This document shows positions 16,500 to 26,606 of a stretch of 64,000 nucleotides of DNA, one piece after another. The translations under genes and the position numbers were made by a program. Source of the stretch: JAPKZH01 sp963715635 (lineage in GTDB: Bacteria > Acidobacteriota > Aminicenantia > Aminicenantales > UBA4085); NCBI GenBank assembly GCA_963715635.1, contig OY970261.1:1178001-1242000 (forward strand), read 5' to 3'. Each line of letters begins with the position of its first letter. Positions within the stretch are counted from its first letter, which is position 1. The notes under the pieces are model-generated. The model was given only the letters and a program-made list of their open reading frames with translations, was not told the origin of the DNA and did no database searches.

Positions 16500-18137
16500 C
16501 TAATATACCCAATCCTTCTTTTTATCGGGTGAATTCCGCAGGACGTGCTCGGCCATGGTCCGCTGTAGCTCATCGCCCTTGAACGGGCTCCAGCCGTGCC
16601 CGCCGCGGTCTCCGTACTTAAACTCACCGCCGTAGGCCGGGTTCGTCGCGCTTTCTAAAAATTCCTGGAGCAGGTAGCAGGCCTCGTTGAGGTAAAAGTT
16701 GTCCATCCGGCCGCAATAGACATGGATCTTGCCCACGAGCTTCGGCCCGATCGCCGGCCAGTTTTTCTCGAGATAGCGGCGGATGTCGTAACGCTCGCTG
16801 GCCCAGGCGACGACCTCCTTATCGATTTTTCCCGTAAGCGGATCCCAGAGTGGCTTTGGGTAGCCGTCCTCGGCGACGGGCGCGAAGACCGCGTTCCAAA
16901 TGGCCCACTGTCCTCCCGAGCGGAACCGGTCCCCGATCGCCTCTTCGTAAAGATTCTCCTGCTCCTGGGTATAGATGAGGTTGCCGCTCGTGTCCCGCTC
17001 GCCCCCGCGCGGCACGCGAATCCACTCGTAATCGACATAGTAGGCATTCTTATCGTTATAGAGGTTGACGATCTGGTATTTTCGGAAATCGACCGGGTCT
17101 GGACAGAATGTCCAGGTGCCTCCGAAGAAATCGGGATAAAATACCTGCATGGCTATGGAGATCCAGCCGCCGGTCGAACCTCCCGATAGCACTCGCGCCC
17201 AGGGCTGGCCGATGGCCCGGAAGGTCTTCTCGATCTGCGGGATTAGCTCTGTGATGATGGCGTCGCCGTAAGGCCCGTTATTTTCCGAGTTCACGCCATA
17301 GGAGTCGTCGTAATATGGGCAAGCGTGGTCGATTGTCACCTGTATGAAACGAGGCATGTTATCCTGGGTCCAGATCTTGTTGGCGGCGTTGTTCGGGTCT
17401 TCGCTGAAGCGGCCGACATTTCCGCGCGGGAAATGCCCTTGGATATAGTGAACGGGGTAACGGATGTCCTGATGTTCGTCATATCCCTTGGGTAGCAGGA
17501 TGTTAGCGCCGATAGACATCGGCCGTCCCCAGAATGCTGTCAGAAGCTTGCTCTGAATCTTGATATGTTTAAGGTGTTGCGTATCTTGATAAGGGGGGAT
17601 CGGGGGGACGATATGGTTTAGCATGATTGGCGTCGGCTCATCCGCGCCTGCCGCGGCGATTTTGACCTTAATCGGGTCGCTGAAGAGATTCCCGGGCGAG
17701 CGGCGCCAGTTCTGGCCCTCTCCCTGGTCCATGTGCAGCTTTACGACCTTGTCGTCTGAGCGCTTGAATGTGGTGTAGACGTTCAGCCAAGCCTGGACGA
17801 AATACTCACCTTCGGGAATGTCACGGAGGCTCCGCACGGGATACCCGAAGGCTGTGTCATCGATATAGGCCCGAGCGCCCGGCTTCATCTCTTCGACATT
17901 CTTGCCGAAGACAGGCGTCCCGTTCATGCCCGGATTGAACTTTTCGGTTCGCGAAAGGAGAAACAGGATGCGCCCCGATACCGCTTCGGTCCGGACCGCC
18001 GGGTCGATGGAAACAGCGAAACGGATTAGCGCCGTGGCTGGACCCGAACGGACGGCGAATACCGCAGTGACGATCAGCGCCGAAAAGAGAACCAGGATCG
18101 ATATCTTGGTCTTGGGTGTTTTTTTCATAAACGGCAT
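16500..18137 (-). CDS. Exported esterase of the alpha/beta-hydrolase (putative esterase) family
   Basis: A 545-residue protein with an N-terminal signal-like segment (TKISILVLFSALIVTAVFA). The C-terminal half resembles the D-like esterase / enterochelin-esterase fold: ANILLPKGYDEHQ, then the nucleophile elbow SGGSTGGW (Gly-x-Ser-x-Gly), FFGGTWTFCPDPVDF, and a candidate catalytic His in GDRGGHGWSPF. The N-terminal ~180 residues are a separate beta-rich region with an EGEYFVQAWLNVY segment. The start MPFMKK at 18137 follows GGAGG with a 7-nt spacer. It is monocistronic between a convergent permease and a TPR lipoprotein. Acyl substrate is unknown; family members act on feruloyl, siderophore or carbohydrate esters, so periplasmic ester hydrolysis is all that can be said. 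Confidence 0.8.
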   Translation of the reverse strand: MPFMKKTPKTKISILVLFSALIVTAVFAVRSGPATALIRFAVSIDPAVRTEAVSGRILFLLSRTEKFNPGMNGTPVFGKNVEEMKPGARAYIDDTAFGYPVRSLRDIPEGEYFVQAWLNVYTTFKRSDDKVVKLHMDQGEGQNWRRSPGNLFSDPIKVKIAAAGADEPTPIMLNHIVPPIPPYQDTQHLKHIKIQSKLLTAFWGRPMSIGANILLPKGYDEHQDIRYPVHYIQGHFPRGNVGRFSEDPNNAANKIWTQDNMPRFIQVTIDHACPYYDDSYGVNSENNGPYGDAIITELIPQIEKTFRAIGQPWARVLSGGSTGGWISIAMQVFYPDFFGGTWTFCPDPVDFRKYQIVNLYNDKNAYYVDYEWIRVPRGGERDTSGNLIYTQEQENLYEEAIGDRFRSGGQWAIWNAVFAPVAEDGYPKPLWDPLTGKIDKEVVAWASERYDIRRYLEKNWPAIGPKLVGKIHVYCGRMDNFYLNEACYLLQEFLESATNPAYGGEFKYGDRGGHGWSPFKGDELQRTMAEHVLRNSPDKKKDWVY

Positions 18138-18258
18138 GAGTCGTCCTCCGATCTTGAATCAGAGATATATCAGACAACCGGCGTCATGTCAAAGATGTCC
18201 TTCTTTGTCTCGGAATTGATGGATACATAACTGGAGCTGGAGCCGCCGCGATGCCCGG

Positions 18259-19005
18259 CTAACGGATAAACTCTTTGATTCTTGAGTCTTGTCTGACCTT
18301 CTCGAATTCTTTTTCCGTGGTGATCCTCTGCCAGTCGCGAAATCCGGCGTTCTTGGCCTTGGTCAAATATTCCACAACCTTGTCAACGTTTCCCCGCGCA
18401 GCATATGCCCCGGCATAGGCAAAGTAGACCTCGGGAGTCTCGCGCGCAGGAATAGCGAGAACAGAGACAAAACTCTTATGTTTCTCCAAATAATCCGGGT
18501 CGAGGGCGATGCCTCTCGAAAGATAAGTCGTGCCCTCTTCCACCTGGTCCAGGCTGATCAAGAGGAATCCGAGGCTATAGTTGGCCGAGAGAGAATTGGG
18601 CTCCAGAGACAGGGCTTTCTTGAACATTTTGATGGCTTGATCAAAATCTTCTCGAATGGAAGAAACGCTTCCGAGATTGTTCCAAGCTTCAGCGTAGGAA
18701 GGATTCAAGGACGTTGCTGTCTTAAACATCTTCTCGGCCGCCCGATAATTCTTCTGCTGGAAATAGGCGATGCCCGAAAGATTATTGGCTCTGGCCGATT
18801 TGGGATTGATGGCCACGGCTTCTTGGAATTCCCCGAGAGCCTTTTCAAACTCGCCGCGATTAAGGTGCTGAATTCCCTTTTCCATACGCGCATTGAAATC
18901 ATTCTCCCCGGCTTTGACTTCCGTCGGGGGGTGCGGACCATAGGTCGCGCAAGAAGAAACTAAGATCAGAAGAAGGATAAGAGTGAGAATGTTCTTCACC
19001 TTCAT
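18259..19005 (-). CDS. TPR-repeat lipoprotein
   Basis: A 248-residue protein with a lipoprotein signal peptide: hydrophobic LTLILLLILVSS and lipobox Cys19 (VSSC). The mature part has four or so tetratricopeptide repeats (residues about 40-180), for example HLNRGEFEKALGEFQEAVAI and AIKMFKKALSLEPNS. The C-terminal ~65 residues (ARETPEVYFAYAGAYAARGN) continue as degenerate repeats. It is expected to be anchored in a membrane and to act as a protein-interaction scaffold. The upstream gap (19006-19422) contains two types of repeat and no obvious promoter. Function beyond scaffolding is not recognisable. Confidence 0.88.
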   Translation of the reverse strand: MKVKNILTLILLLILVSSCATYGPHPPTEVKAGENDFNARMEKGIQHLNRGEFEKALGEFQEAVAINPKSARANNLSGIAYFQQKNYRAAEKMFKTATSLNPSYAEAWNNLGSVSSIREDFDQAIKMFKKALSLEPNSLSANYSLGFLLISLDQVEEGTTYLSRGIALDPDYLEKHKSFVSVLAIPARETPEVYFAYAGAYAARGNVDKVVEYLTKAKNAGFRDWQRITTEKEFEKVRQDSRIKEFIR

Positions 19006-19144
19006 TTGTCTAACCCTTTTTACTTATTATTATAGTAGCAATTTCAAGGGCTGTCAATTTCTAGCGAAACGCGTCAAGCCATTTTGTCCGGTCTGATATT
19101 CGGTCCGGAAGGCCCAAAATCCCGCCGAAAAACAGTAGATTTCG

Positions 19145-19176
19145 CCCCTTTACGATAAAGGGGGCCCCAAAACATG
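19145..19176 (+). repeat. CCCCTTTA hairpin repeat, copy A
   Basis: CCCCTTTA-CGA-TAAAGGGGG forms an 8-bp stem and is followed by GCCCCAAAAC and ATGTAGGCG. Copies B and C lie at 24327-24361 and 24433-24455; A and B share the downstream ATG(T/C)AGGCG as well. Confidence 0.6.
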
Positions 19177-19191
19177 TAGGCGCAATAAACT

Positions 19192-19257
19192 GGGGTCAAA
19201 GCTACTCTTTACGCGATATTCTCCAGGGAAGGATGCGCAATGAGTAGGTTTGACTCC
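19192..19257 (+). repeat. Palindromic intergenic element, copy 2
   Basis: GGGGTCAAAGCTACTC (19192-19207) is identical to the left part of copy 1 at 16415. The right arm GCGCAATGAGTAG (19235-19247) also matches and is followed by a degenerate TTGACTCC in place of TTGACCCC. The loop between arms differs in sequence. Confidence 0.7.
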
Positions 19258-19422
19258 GCTTTCATCTGGGCTGAAAATCAGCCTGATTGCCATTTGTTTT
19301 TTCCCTTTATGGCTGTGTGCAAAAAGAATAGCATCAAGCAGGAATTTTCTCTTTTCTAGGGAATTTCTTGAAAAAAAGGAAGTAGCTGGCGCTGGTTTTG
19401 AACCAGATACCCCCGAGCCGGC

Positions 19423-20568
19423 TTATTGCCGGAATTCCCAATGGATGCCATATCTTCGTACGACGGGATTGCCGGCAGAGTCGGTTTCGATCGTGTAAAG
19501 CTTATTCTTCTTCCATACGGAACCGTGGTCGAGATTCGTTCGAATCGGAACGTTGGCGAGATACTTGCCGTCGGAATCGAATATATCGAAATATCGGCCG
19601 TCTGTTGTTCCCTCGATGCGCTCGTAGGTTTTCACGAAGATTCTTTCTTCAGCATCGACGGAGATATCCATGAACGCAGGCAAATGATCCGGAAAGACCA
19701 GTTTCCCTCCCGCCCGGATCCAATCCGCATATTCGTCCTGGTAAAATTTTCGATCCCGCTCCGAAAATGGCAAGGGATCGTATTTTTTCTGAATGACGAG
19801 GATCGGTGCGCCTCGGGGATCGAGAATCCGGAGTTCATAAGCGTCGGATTTGCCCCAAACGATATTTCCTTGGCTGGAAACGTCGCAAGCCAAAGCAGGT
19901 TTTGCGACAGCCATATCCATTTTCTGTCGGTTCTTGTCTTGGCCCTCCCTGGCGATGACGAGAGGTTGATCTTGCGTCAGGAAGTACTTCTTCAATTCCC
20001 GTCCCCCGATCGGAAGGGGAGCGAGGATGACCGAACCAACGATGTTTCCCTGGGGGTCGAGGCCGAGCGGGATAATGGACTCTTGCGTTCTGCTTTGCCG
20101 AAGATATTTTCCGTCCCGGGAGAACGTGATCAAATTTCGTCTGAGATAATCGAAGACGCTGAGTTCACGAGAGAGGCCGACCTGGACGAATACCGGCATT
20201 TCCATCTCCCCGGGTCCCTGTCCTTTTCGGCCGATCGCCCTAATAAAAACACCTCGGCCGTCGAAAACGCGAACTTGGGCCGAAGAAAAATCAAGGACGT
20301 AGAAGTTTCCGTCGTCATCAACGTCGAGGCCGCTGATTCTGGAGAAAAGATAAGCTTCTTCGCCCTCGGCTTTGCCCAGGGAAAGCTCTTCTTCGAGACG
20401 AAAAATACTGGCCGGATAGAGAGGCGACTTCGGATTTTTTATGACCTTGACGCCATTTTCTGTTTCAACCTTGCCTTTCCACGCGGGCTTTTGATTACCT
20501 CCTGCCTCGGCAAATATGAAGGAAAAAAGAAAGATGATAACTAGTACGAACATAGTTTTTGTTTTCAT
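19423..20568 (-). CDS. Exported 6-bladed beta-propeller protein
   Basis: A 381-residue protein beginning MKTKTMFVLVIIFLFSFIFAEA, a signal peptide with cleavage near Ala21-Ala23. The mature part has NHL-like blades: ISGLDVDDDGNFYVLDFSSA followed by VRVFDGRGVF and RAIGRKGQGPGEM, the classic signature of the 6-bladed beta-propeller family. The ORF continues upstream through codons that overlap the next gene, but the ATG at 20568 starts the signal peptide. A neighbouring paralogue lies immediately upstream (20618-21823), so they are probably co-transcribed. Such proteins are abundant in Bacteroidota and Acidobacteriota; partners and ligands are unknown. No catalytic residues are recognised. Confidence 0.85.
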   Translation of the reverse strand: MKTKTMFVLVIIFLFSFIFAEAGGNQKPAWKGKVETENGVKVIKNPKSPLYPASIFRLEEELSLGKAEGEEAYLFSRISGLDVDDDGNFYVLDFSSAQVRVFDGRGVFIRAIGRKGQGPGEMEMPVFVQVGLSRELSVFDYLRRNLITFSRDGKYLRQSRTQESIIPLGLDPQGNIVGSVILAPLPIGGRELKKYFLTQDQPLVIAREGQDKNRQKMDMAVAKPALACDVSSQGNIVWGKSDAYELRILDPRGAPILVIQKKYDPLPFSERDRKFYQDEYADWIRAGGKLVFPDHLPAFMDISVDAEERIFVKTYERIEGTTDGRYFDIFDSDGKYLANVPIRTNLDHGSVWKKNKLYTIETDSAGNPVVRRYGIHWEFRQ

Positions 20569-20617
20569 GATCCTATCCGCAATATCAGGAGGATTATCGG
20601 CCCGATGTTTAGGACAT

Positions 20618-21823
20618 TTAATGAATCTCATTCTCGATGATCTTATACTGATAGAATATCGTGTTGTAATATTCCCGGATAAAAAGATTATCCCCGAATA
20701 TCCGAATCCCGTGGGCATGGTGGGTTAGGGGAATTTCACCCAGGAAGACACCGTCCGGGCTAAAAATCTCGAGCTTGTAGACGTCTTCCTTTACGACCTT
20801 GGGCTGAGTCTTAGTCCGAGCGACGACTCCTGCATCCGTCGTTACGACCGAGGAGCCTAAAGCCCTCTCCTCGTTGGCCAACTGGCGGCGCAGGGTAATC
20901 ACCCAGATTCGGCCTTTGCCGTCTGCAGCGATCCCATTAGAGACCACATTCATCTTCGGGCCACTAACGCCGACATAACCGACCTTACCCGTCCGACGGG
21001 TAATGGATCCCTTTTCGATGACATCCGTCCCATAATTCAGGGGCCTGTCCACCCGCCAGAGGAGCTTCCCATCCGGCGCATACTTCTCGATTCTGTTCTG
21101 CCACTGGAAGCTCAAACAAATGTTCTTCTCTGCGTCCGTATCGAGATAGAAACGGTTGGCGTGCCAATTGGTATTCCCGTCCCTATAATCAGTAGCCTCC
21201 CCAAATGCAAGTTTGGTCTTTCCGCGAAGGTCCACCATCTCTAGTAGCTTCGGGAGCTTTTTCAGCGTGCCATACATGATTCCGCTATCAAGGCAACCTC
21301 CTTTTGCGATCAGGCCTGGCTTCAACAGCCGAATCTGATCCTGCGAGAAGGCGCGGAATTTGATGGATTTCAGTGGCTTTCCCTCAGGCGAAAAGACTTC
21401 GATTCGCCTGCTCCTCACATCGAAAACGAACAAGTTATCCTCGTTGTCGATATCCATGGAGCTAGTGGCCTGGAACTCTCCCGGACCTTGCCCCTTCCGT
21501 CCGATTGTCTTGATGAATTTTCCCTCTGAATTGAGTTTCTGAATTCGGTTATTGCCAGAGTCCAGGATATAATAATTCCCGGCTGAATCCCGGACGATGT
21601 CGGAGGGCTCATTGAACGACAGATTCTCCTCGGCGTCGAGACCGCCGATTGTTCGGACCAATTCCAGCTTGACTTCTAGGTTGGCGCCCCATTGTCCGCC
21701 TTTTTCATTATGGACGACGCGGACGCCGTTTACCGTCTCAATTTTCTGTGCTCCGACGAGGATCGAAACGAGGAATAAAGCCAAAAGAATTCTCAATCTG
21801 ACATTTGGGACTTTGCGGAGCAT
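20618..21823 (-). CDS. Exported 6-bladed beta-propeller protein (paralogue)
   Basis: A 401-residue paralogue of the protein at 19423-20568. It has a signal peptide (LRILLALFLVSILVGAQ), then NHL-like repeats: EPSDIVRDSAGNYYILDSGN, NRIQKLNSEGKFIKTIGRKG with QGPGEFQ, and several more to residue about 370. The start at 21823 (MLRKVPN) is preceded by TGGGG; a longer ORF to 21904 would lack a ribosome site and place a non-signal-like peptide first. The stop is 49 nt before the start of the next propeller gene, consistent with a two-gene operon. Likely periplasmic or outer-membrane facing; function unknown. Confidence 0.85.
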   Translation of the reverse strand: MLRKVPNVRLRILLALFLVSILVGAQKIETVNGVRVVHNEKGGQWGANLEVKLELVRTIGGLDAEENLSFNEPSDIVRDSAGNYYILDSGNNRIQKLNSEGKFIKTIGRKGQGPGEFQATSSMDIDNEDNLFVFDVRSRRIEVFSPEGKPLKSIKFRAFSQDQIRLLKPGLIAKGGCLDSGIMYGTLKKLPKLLEMVDLRGKTKLAFGEATDYRDGNTNWHANRFYLDTDAEKNICLSFQWQNRIEKYAPDGKLLWRVDRPLNYGTDVIEKGSITRRTGKVGYVGVSGPKMNVVSNGIAADGKGRIWVITLRRQLANEERALGSSVVTTDAGVVARTKTQPKVVKEDVYKLEIFSPDGVFLGEIPLTHHAHGIRIFGDNLFIREYYNTIFYQYKIIENEIH

Positions 21824-22180
21824 TTTTTCCCCAGACGCTTTTTTGTCAGAAGGATAGCACCAACGGAAGGGTGAGTCAAATACGAAGAGCAGGCCTCTTC
21901 CCAATTACCAGCCTCGTGCTAAATAAGAGTTTTTTTCCCTCGACCAACTATTCCAAAGAGACAATCATTAAAGAATTTTTTAAGAACAAAATTTCCTTCG
22001 TCCGATTAAAAAAGAATTGTACCATAAGAAGTGGGGCAACTCTCGACCCAACACTTCTAGCCGCTTGGCATGGTAGGAGAGGCAGAAGCCCTGGTTTTGC
22101 GAGAAAAGGACAACAAACCTCTTGTCCGGCTGCCACCTCCCCTGTACGCGGGGGCGTTATTGTAAAACGATAAATATTTC
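21824..22180. other. Intergenic region, no gene supported
   Basis: Short ORFs here have no ribosome site or recognisable protein. I see no RNA gene. The right end leads into the promoter at 22181. Confidence 0.5.
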
Positions 22181-22221
22181 TTGACAAACGGTATCTTTGG
22201 CTTTATATAGATTATCGATAA
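22181..22221 (+). promoter_or_regulatory. Promoter with adjacent palindrome, DUF2975/XRE operon
   Basis: TTGACA (22181-22186) and TATATA (22204-22209) are 17 nt apart. Directly after the -10 lies the perfect palindrome TTATCGATAA (22212-22221), well placed as an operator, and a related CGATAAAT sits at 22168. The XRE-type regulator at 22767 is the obvious candidate to bind it, which is inference. Confidence 0.6.
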
Positions 22222-22241
22222 ATGAAAAAAAGGAGGGTCTA

Positions 22242-22757
22242 ATGAAAGAAAAAATTGTTTCAAGGGTTGTTCCCGAGGTTAAAGCGCTCATGATTGTGCT
22301 TATTACGCTTCTCATTCTCTACGGTGCGGTATTCATCGGTTCCATCTCATTTTTGGCTTTTGTTTTTCCCTCTTTCATCCACCGCTTTTCTGGAGCTGCT
22401 TTTTGGGCCGAAATTCGCATTTTCCTGGACAAGGTTCTGACCGGGCCGATTTACATTTTTATTGGCTATAGCATCTTCAAGCTGATCGCCCTGGTATCTC
22501 GCGGCGAACCATTTAGCCCCGCGAGCCCGCGGCACATCCGCAGAATTGCCTACTCGGTTTTTGGCCTCGGACTCCTCGGCGCTATAAGCGCCGCGATATT
22601 AGAGCTGATCCAAAACGGGGTCCGCGTCTTCGAAGCCTTAATCCACGTCCTTTATGGAGGCCTAAGCACGGTGCTTCTGGGCTTCGGATTCCTTGTCATC
22701 GCCAAGGTCCTTGAGGTCGGCGTCCGCCTCCAGCAGGACCAGGATCTTACAGTTTGA
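22242..22757 (+). CDS. DUF2975-family membrane protein
   Basis: A 171-residue membrane protein with four predicted transmembrane helices: residues about 12-35 (ALMIVLITLLILYGAVFIGS), 60-85, 100-125 and 140-165. The pattern, with a middle segment FKLIALVSRGEPFSP followed by RRIAYSVFGLGLLG, is the DUF2975 family. These proteins are regularly encoded next to a small XRE-type regulator, here 9 nt downstream. The ATG at 22242 follows AGGAGGG by 5 nt; a longer ORF from 22197 overlaps the promoter and is rejected. Molecular function is unknown. Confidence 0.85.
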   Translation: MKEKIVSRVVPEVKALMIVLITLLILYGAVFIGSISFLAFVFPSFIHRFSGAAFWAEIRIFLDKVLTGPIYIFIGYSIFKLIALVSRGEPFSPASPRHIRRIAYSVFGLGLLGAISAAILELIQNGVRVFEALIHVLYGGLSTVLLGFGFLVIAKVLEVGVRLQQDQDLTV

Positions 22758-22766
22758 GGTAGTATC

Positions 22767-22976
22767 ATGCCGATTGAAGTCAATCTCGACGTGATGATGG
22801 CCAAGCGGAAGATGTCGCTCACCGAGCTTTCGGAGAAGGTGGGCATCACCATGGCCAACCTCTCGATCCTCAAACAGGACCACGCCAGAGCCGTCCGGTT
22901 CTCGACGCTCGAGAAAATCTGCGAAGTTCTGGACTGCCAGCCGGGTGATCTGCTGAGCTTCAAAAAAGCGGAGTAG
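22767..22976 (+). CDS. Small XRE-family HTH regulator (YozG-like)
   Basis: A 69-residue Cro/CI-type DNA-binding protein that is essentially only the helix-turn-helix domain: MSLTELSEKVGITMANLSIL carries the HTH, followed by STLEKICEVLDCQPGDLL, the conserved end of the family. It lies 9 nt after the DUF2975 gene and is preceded by GAGG. Likely a repressor acting at its own operon, with TTATCGATAA at 22212 as candidate site. Confidence 0.9.
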   Translation: MPIEVNLDVMMAKRKMSLTELSEKVGITMANLSILKQDHARAVRFSTLEKICEVLDCQPGDLLSFKKAE

Positions 22977-23181
22977 ATAAACCGACCGGGGAAGTAATGG
23001 GATCTGTCGAAGATAGGAATTTTCTTTTTTTTTCGCGAGCATCCGCCGGCCATAAGGCTTGGAGCCGAGGCCTCCCATCACGAGATGATTATAGTCACGG
23101 CCGCGGTTCGAAGTCAACGACTCAGAAACCGGACGAATTTTTGAAATAACAGTCCTCAAACTGAAAGATAAATAGGGTGAG

Positions 23182-24066
23182 CTACATGCGGTTCCCGCCG
23201 CCGACATAAAGAACCTGCCCCGTAATCCAGTCCGCCTGCCGGGAGGCAAAAAAGATCACGGCCGAGGCGATATCTTCCGGGGTTCCAATCCGCCGCAGGG
23301 GATAGGTTTTGGCCAAGGTCCCGGCCGCCTCTTCGGTCAGCCAGCCGGTTTGAACGGCGCCGGGCGAAACGACGTTTACCGTGATCCCGAAAGGCCCCAG
23401 CTCGGAGGCGGCTGCCTTCGAGTAGCTTTCACCGGCATATTTGCTCGCGCCGTAGGAAACGTTCCAGCCGTGACCGGATGCCCCGTCCGTGCTGATGTTG
23501 ATGATACGTCCCCAGTCGGCTTTCCTGGCGATGTGTCTCCTGGCAAATTCCGCTATGAGCAGCGCGACCGCCCGACAATTGACCGCGAAATGTTCGTCAT
23601 GGGACCTCGCCGAAACGGACGAGAGCGGATACTCGCCTCCGAACAGACCGCTCGCCGGAAGTTCGGCCCCGGGCAGAAATGAGTCGGGTTGGTCGTGATC
23701 GGCATTGTTGACCAGGATGTCGACCCTTCCAAAAGTGTCTTCTGCCCTGTCCATCAGACGAGGGATATTATCCGCGTCGGCCAGGTCCGTCTCCCAGGCC
23801 TCGACCCGCCTCCCCAAAGCGCGGATGGCGCGGATGATGGCCTCTGCGTCCTGAGAGAGAATCCTGTAATAATGCCTCCGGCCCGGCTCTGCGGCTTTTT
23901 CCGCCTCTTCGGGCTGTATTCCCATGGACTTTTCGGGAGAAATCCGGAGATAGGTCAAAAAGACGTCCGCCCCTTCGTAGGCGAAGGCGGCCGCTGTGGC
24001 GGCCCCGATGCCATGATTTGCCCCCGTGATCAGAGCAACCTTACCTTGAAGTCCGGTATCCACCAT
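23182..24066 (-). CDS. Short-chain dehydrogenase/reductase
   Basis: A 294-residue SDR. The cofactor motif GANHGIG (TGxxxGxG class) lies at residues about 15-21, VDILVNNADHDQ covers the NNAG-like segment, and the catalytic Ser-Tyr-Lys set is visible as ISTDGASG..., VSYGASKYA. The C-terminal RRIGTPEDIASAVIFFASRQ and ITGQVLYVGGGNRM are typical. An insertion around residues 50-75 (EKSMGIQPEEAEKAAEPGRR) and another around 125 (GAELPASGLFGGEYPLSS) make it longer than the usual ~250. The ATG at 24066 follows AGGAG with a 7-nt spacer. It has no operon partners. Substrate unknown; it is not obviously FabG because of the insertions. Confidence 0.88.
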   Translation of the reverse strand: MVDTGLQGKVALITGANHGIGAATAAAFAYEGADVFLTYLRISPEKSMGIQPEEAEKAAEPGRRHYYRILSQDAEAIIRAIRALGRRVEAWETDLADADNIPRLMDRAEDTFGRVDILVNNADHDQPDSFLPGAELPASGLFGGEYPLSSVSARSHDEHFAVNCRAVALLIAEFARRHIARKADWGRIINISTDGASGHGWNVSYGASKYAGESYSKAAASELGPFGITVNVVSPGAVQTGWLTEEAAGTLAKTYPLRRIGTPEDIASAVIFFASRQADWITGQVLYVGGGNRM

Positions 24067-24326
24067 ATTTCTTCTCCTTTCGAAGTGAGTGAAAGTCAAG
24101 GCGATGCTTCCGCGACTGTCGGTCGCGTTAGGAAAGGAAAGATTTTCGCGGCGGATTATCTCATTGTCCGAATCTTCTCCCTCCTACAGTAGGCCTTCCG
24201 AAAACATAAGTCAATCTCAAAGCAGAGTCAATCACGGGCGGGATATCTTCTTATGCGTCGGCTGGGAGCGACTTCTTTCTTTTTCGAGACGCTTTTAAGA
24301 ATTTTAATTTATATTAATTCCCCCTA

Positions 24327-24361
24327 CCCCTTTTAAGAATTAAAGGGGGCCCCGAATAATG
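24327..24361 (+). repeat. CCCCTTTA hairpin repeat, copy B
   Basis: CCCCTTTTAAGAATTAAAGG forms an imperfect hairpin and is followed by GGGCCCC and GAATA then ATGCAGGCG, the same 3' flank as copy A at 19145. Confidence 0.55.
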
Positions 24362-24387
24362 CAGGCGTTTCGGCTGCGAAATTAAGC

Positions 24388-24478
24388 CGGAGACACCTAT
24401 AGGAATTATTTCAGTGGTCTTATTCCCCCCTTCCCCCCTTTACAATAAAGGGGGGCCCTAAAAAAAGTTGGTGTCTCC
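24388..24478 (+). repeat. Inverted-repeat element containing hairpin copy C
   Basis: The perfect 9-bp arms GGAGACACC (24388-24396) and GGTGTCTCC (24470-24478) bracket CCCCCCTTTA-CAA-TAAAGGGGGG (24433-24455), a 10-bp perfect stem. The nesting of a hairpin within inverted arms resembles a small non-autonomous element or a composite terminator; which is unresolved. Confidence 0.55.
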
Positions 24479-24490
24479 GCGGCATGTCGG

Positions 24491-24584
24491 CGGGAGGGTA
24501 TGGGAGTCGAACCCATCCGGGACCTTCGTCAGGCCCCATACTGGATTTGAAGTCCAGAAGGCCCACCGGGACCTATACCCTCCC
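24491..24584 (-). tRNA. selC: tRNA-Sec, anticodon TCA
   Basis: The minus strand starts with GGGAGGGT and ends with ACCCTCCC plus a G discriminator, giving an extended acceptor stem. The anticodon stem-loop CTGGACTTCAAATCCAG contains TCA (24550-24548). The long variable arm (GGGGCCTGACGAAGGTCCC-type) and the T-arm with GGTTCGA are present. At 94 nt without an encoded CCA it has the length of bacterial tRNA-Sec. It lies 17 nt downstream of selB and is probably co-transcribed. It inserts selenocysteine at UGA codons with SelB. Confidence 0.93.
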
Positions 24585-24600
24585 GGGTGAAAATCAAATC

Positions 24601-26517
<1,917 letters not shown>

Positions 26518-26606
26518 TAGAGGAAGGCCTTAAATTGCGCTCCTGAAATCCTCCGCACGCCCTTCTTATAAAAGGGAAGGAAGATGCATCAATCATTTAT
26601 TCCTTA

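Larger units (their letters stand above)
19006..19422. other. Intergenic region with two repeat elements
   Basis: No gene is supported. The stretch holds a CCCCTTTA/TAAAGGGG hairpin (19145-19164), the second copy of the GGGGTCAA element (19192-19257), and a short stretch at 19384-19422 whose minus strand resembles a tRNA T-arm (CTGGTTCAAAACCAG). The last is probably coincidental or a relic. Confidence 0.6.
24067..24490. other. Intergenic region with hairpin repeats
   Basis: No gene is supported. It contains hairpin copies B and C and a 9-bp inverted repeat (GGAGACACC/GGTGTCTCC) described separately. Downstream of selC on the minus strand it may contribute to transcription termination, since a run of Ts precedes the copy C hairpin. 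Confidence 0.55.

Noticed and set aside
19384..19422. A tRNA-like T-arm on the minus strand
   Set aside because: Only the T-arm is recognisable; the rest does not fold as a tRNA.
22057..22263. A minus-strand ORF upstream of the DUF2975 gene
   Set aside because: It overlaps a strong promoter of the opposite strand and has no recognisable protein or ribosome site.
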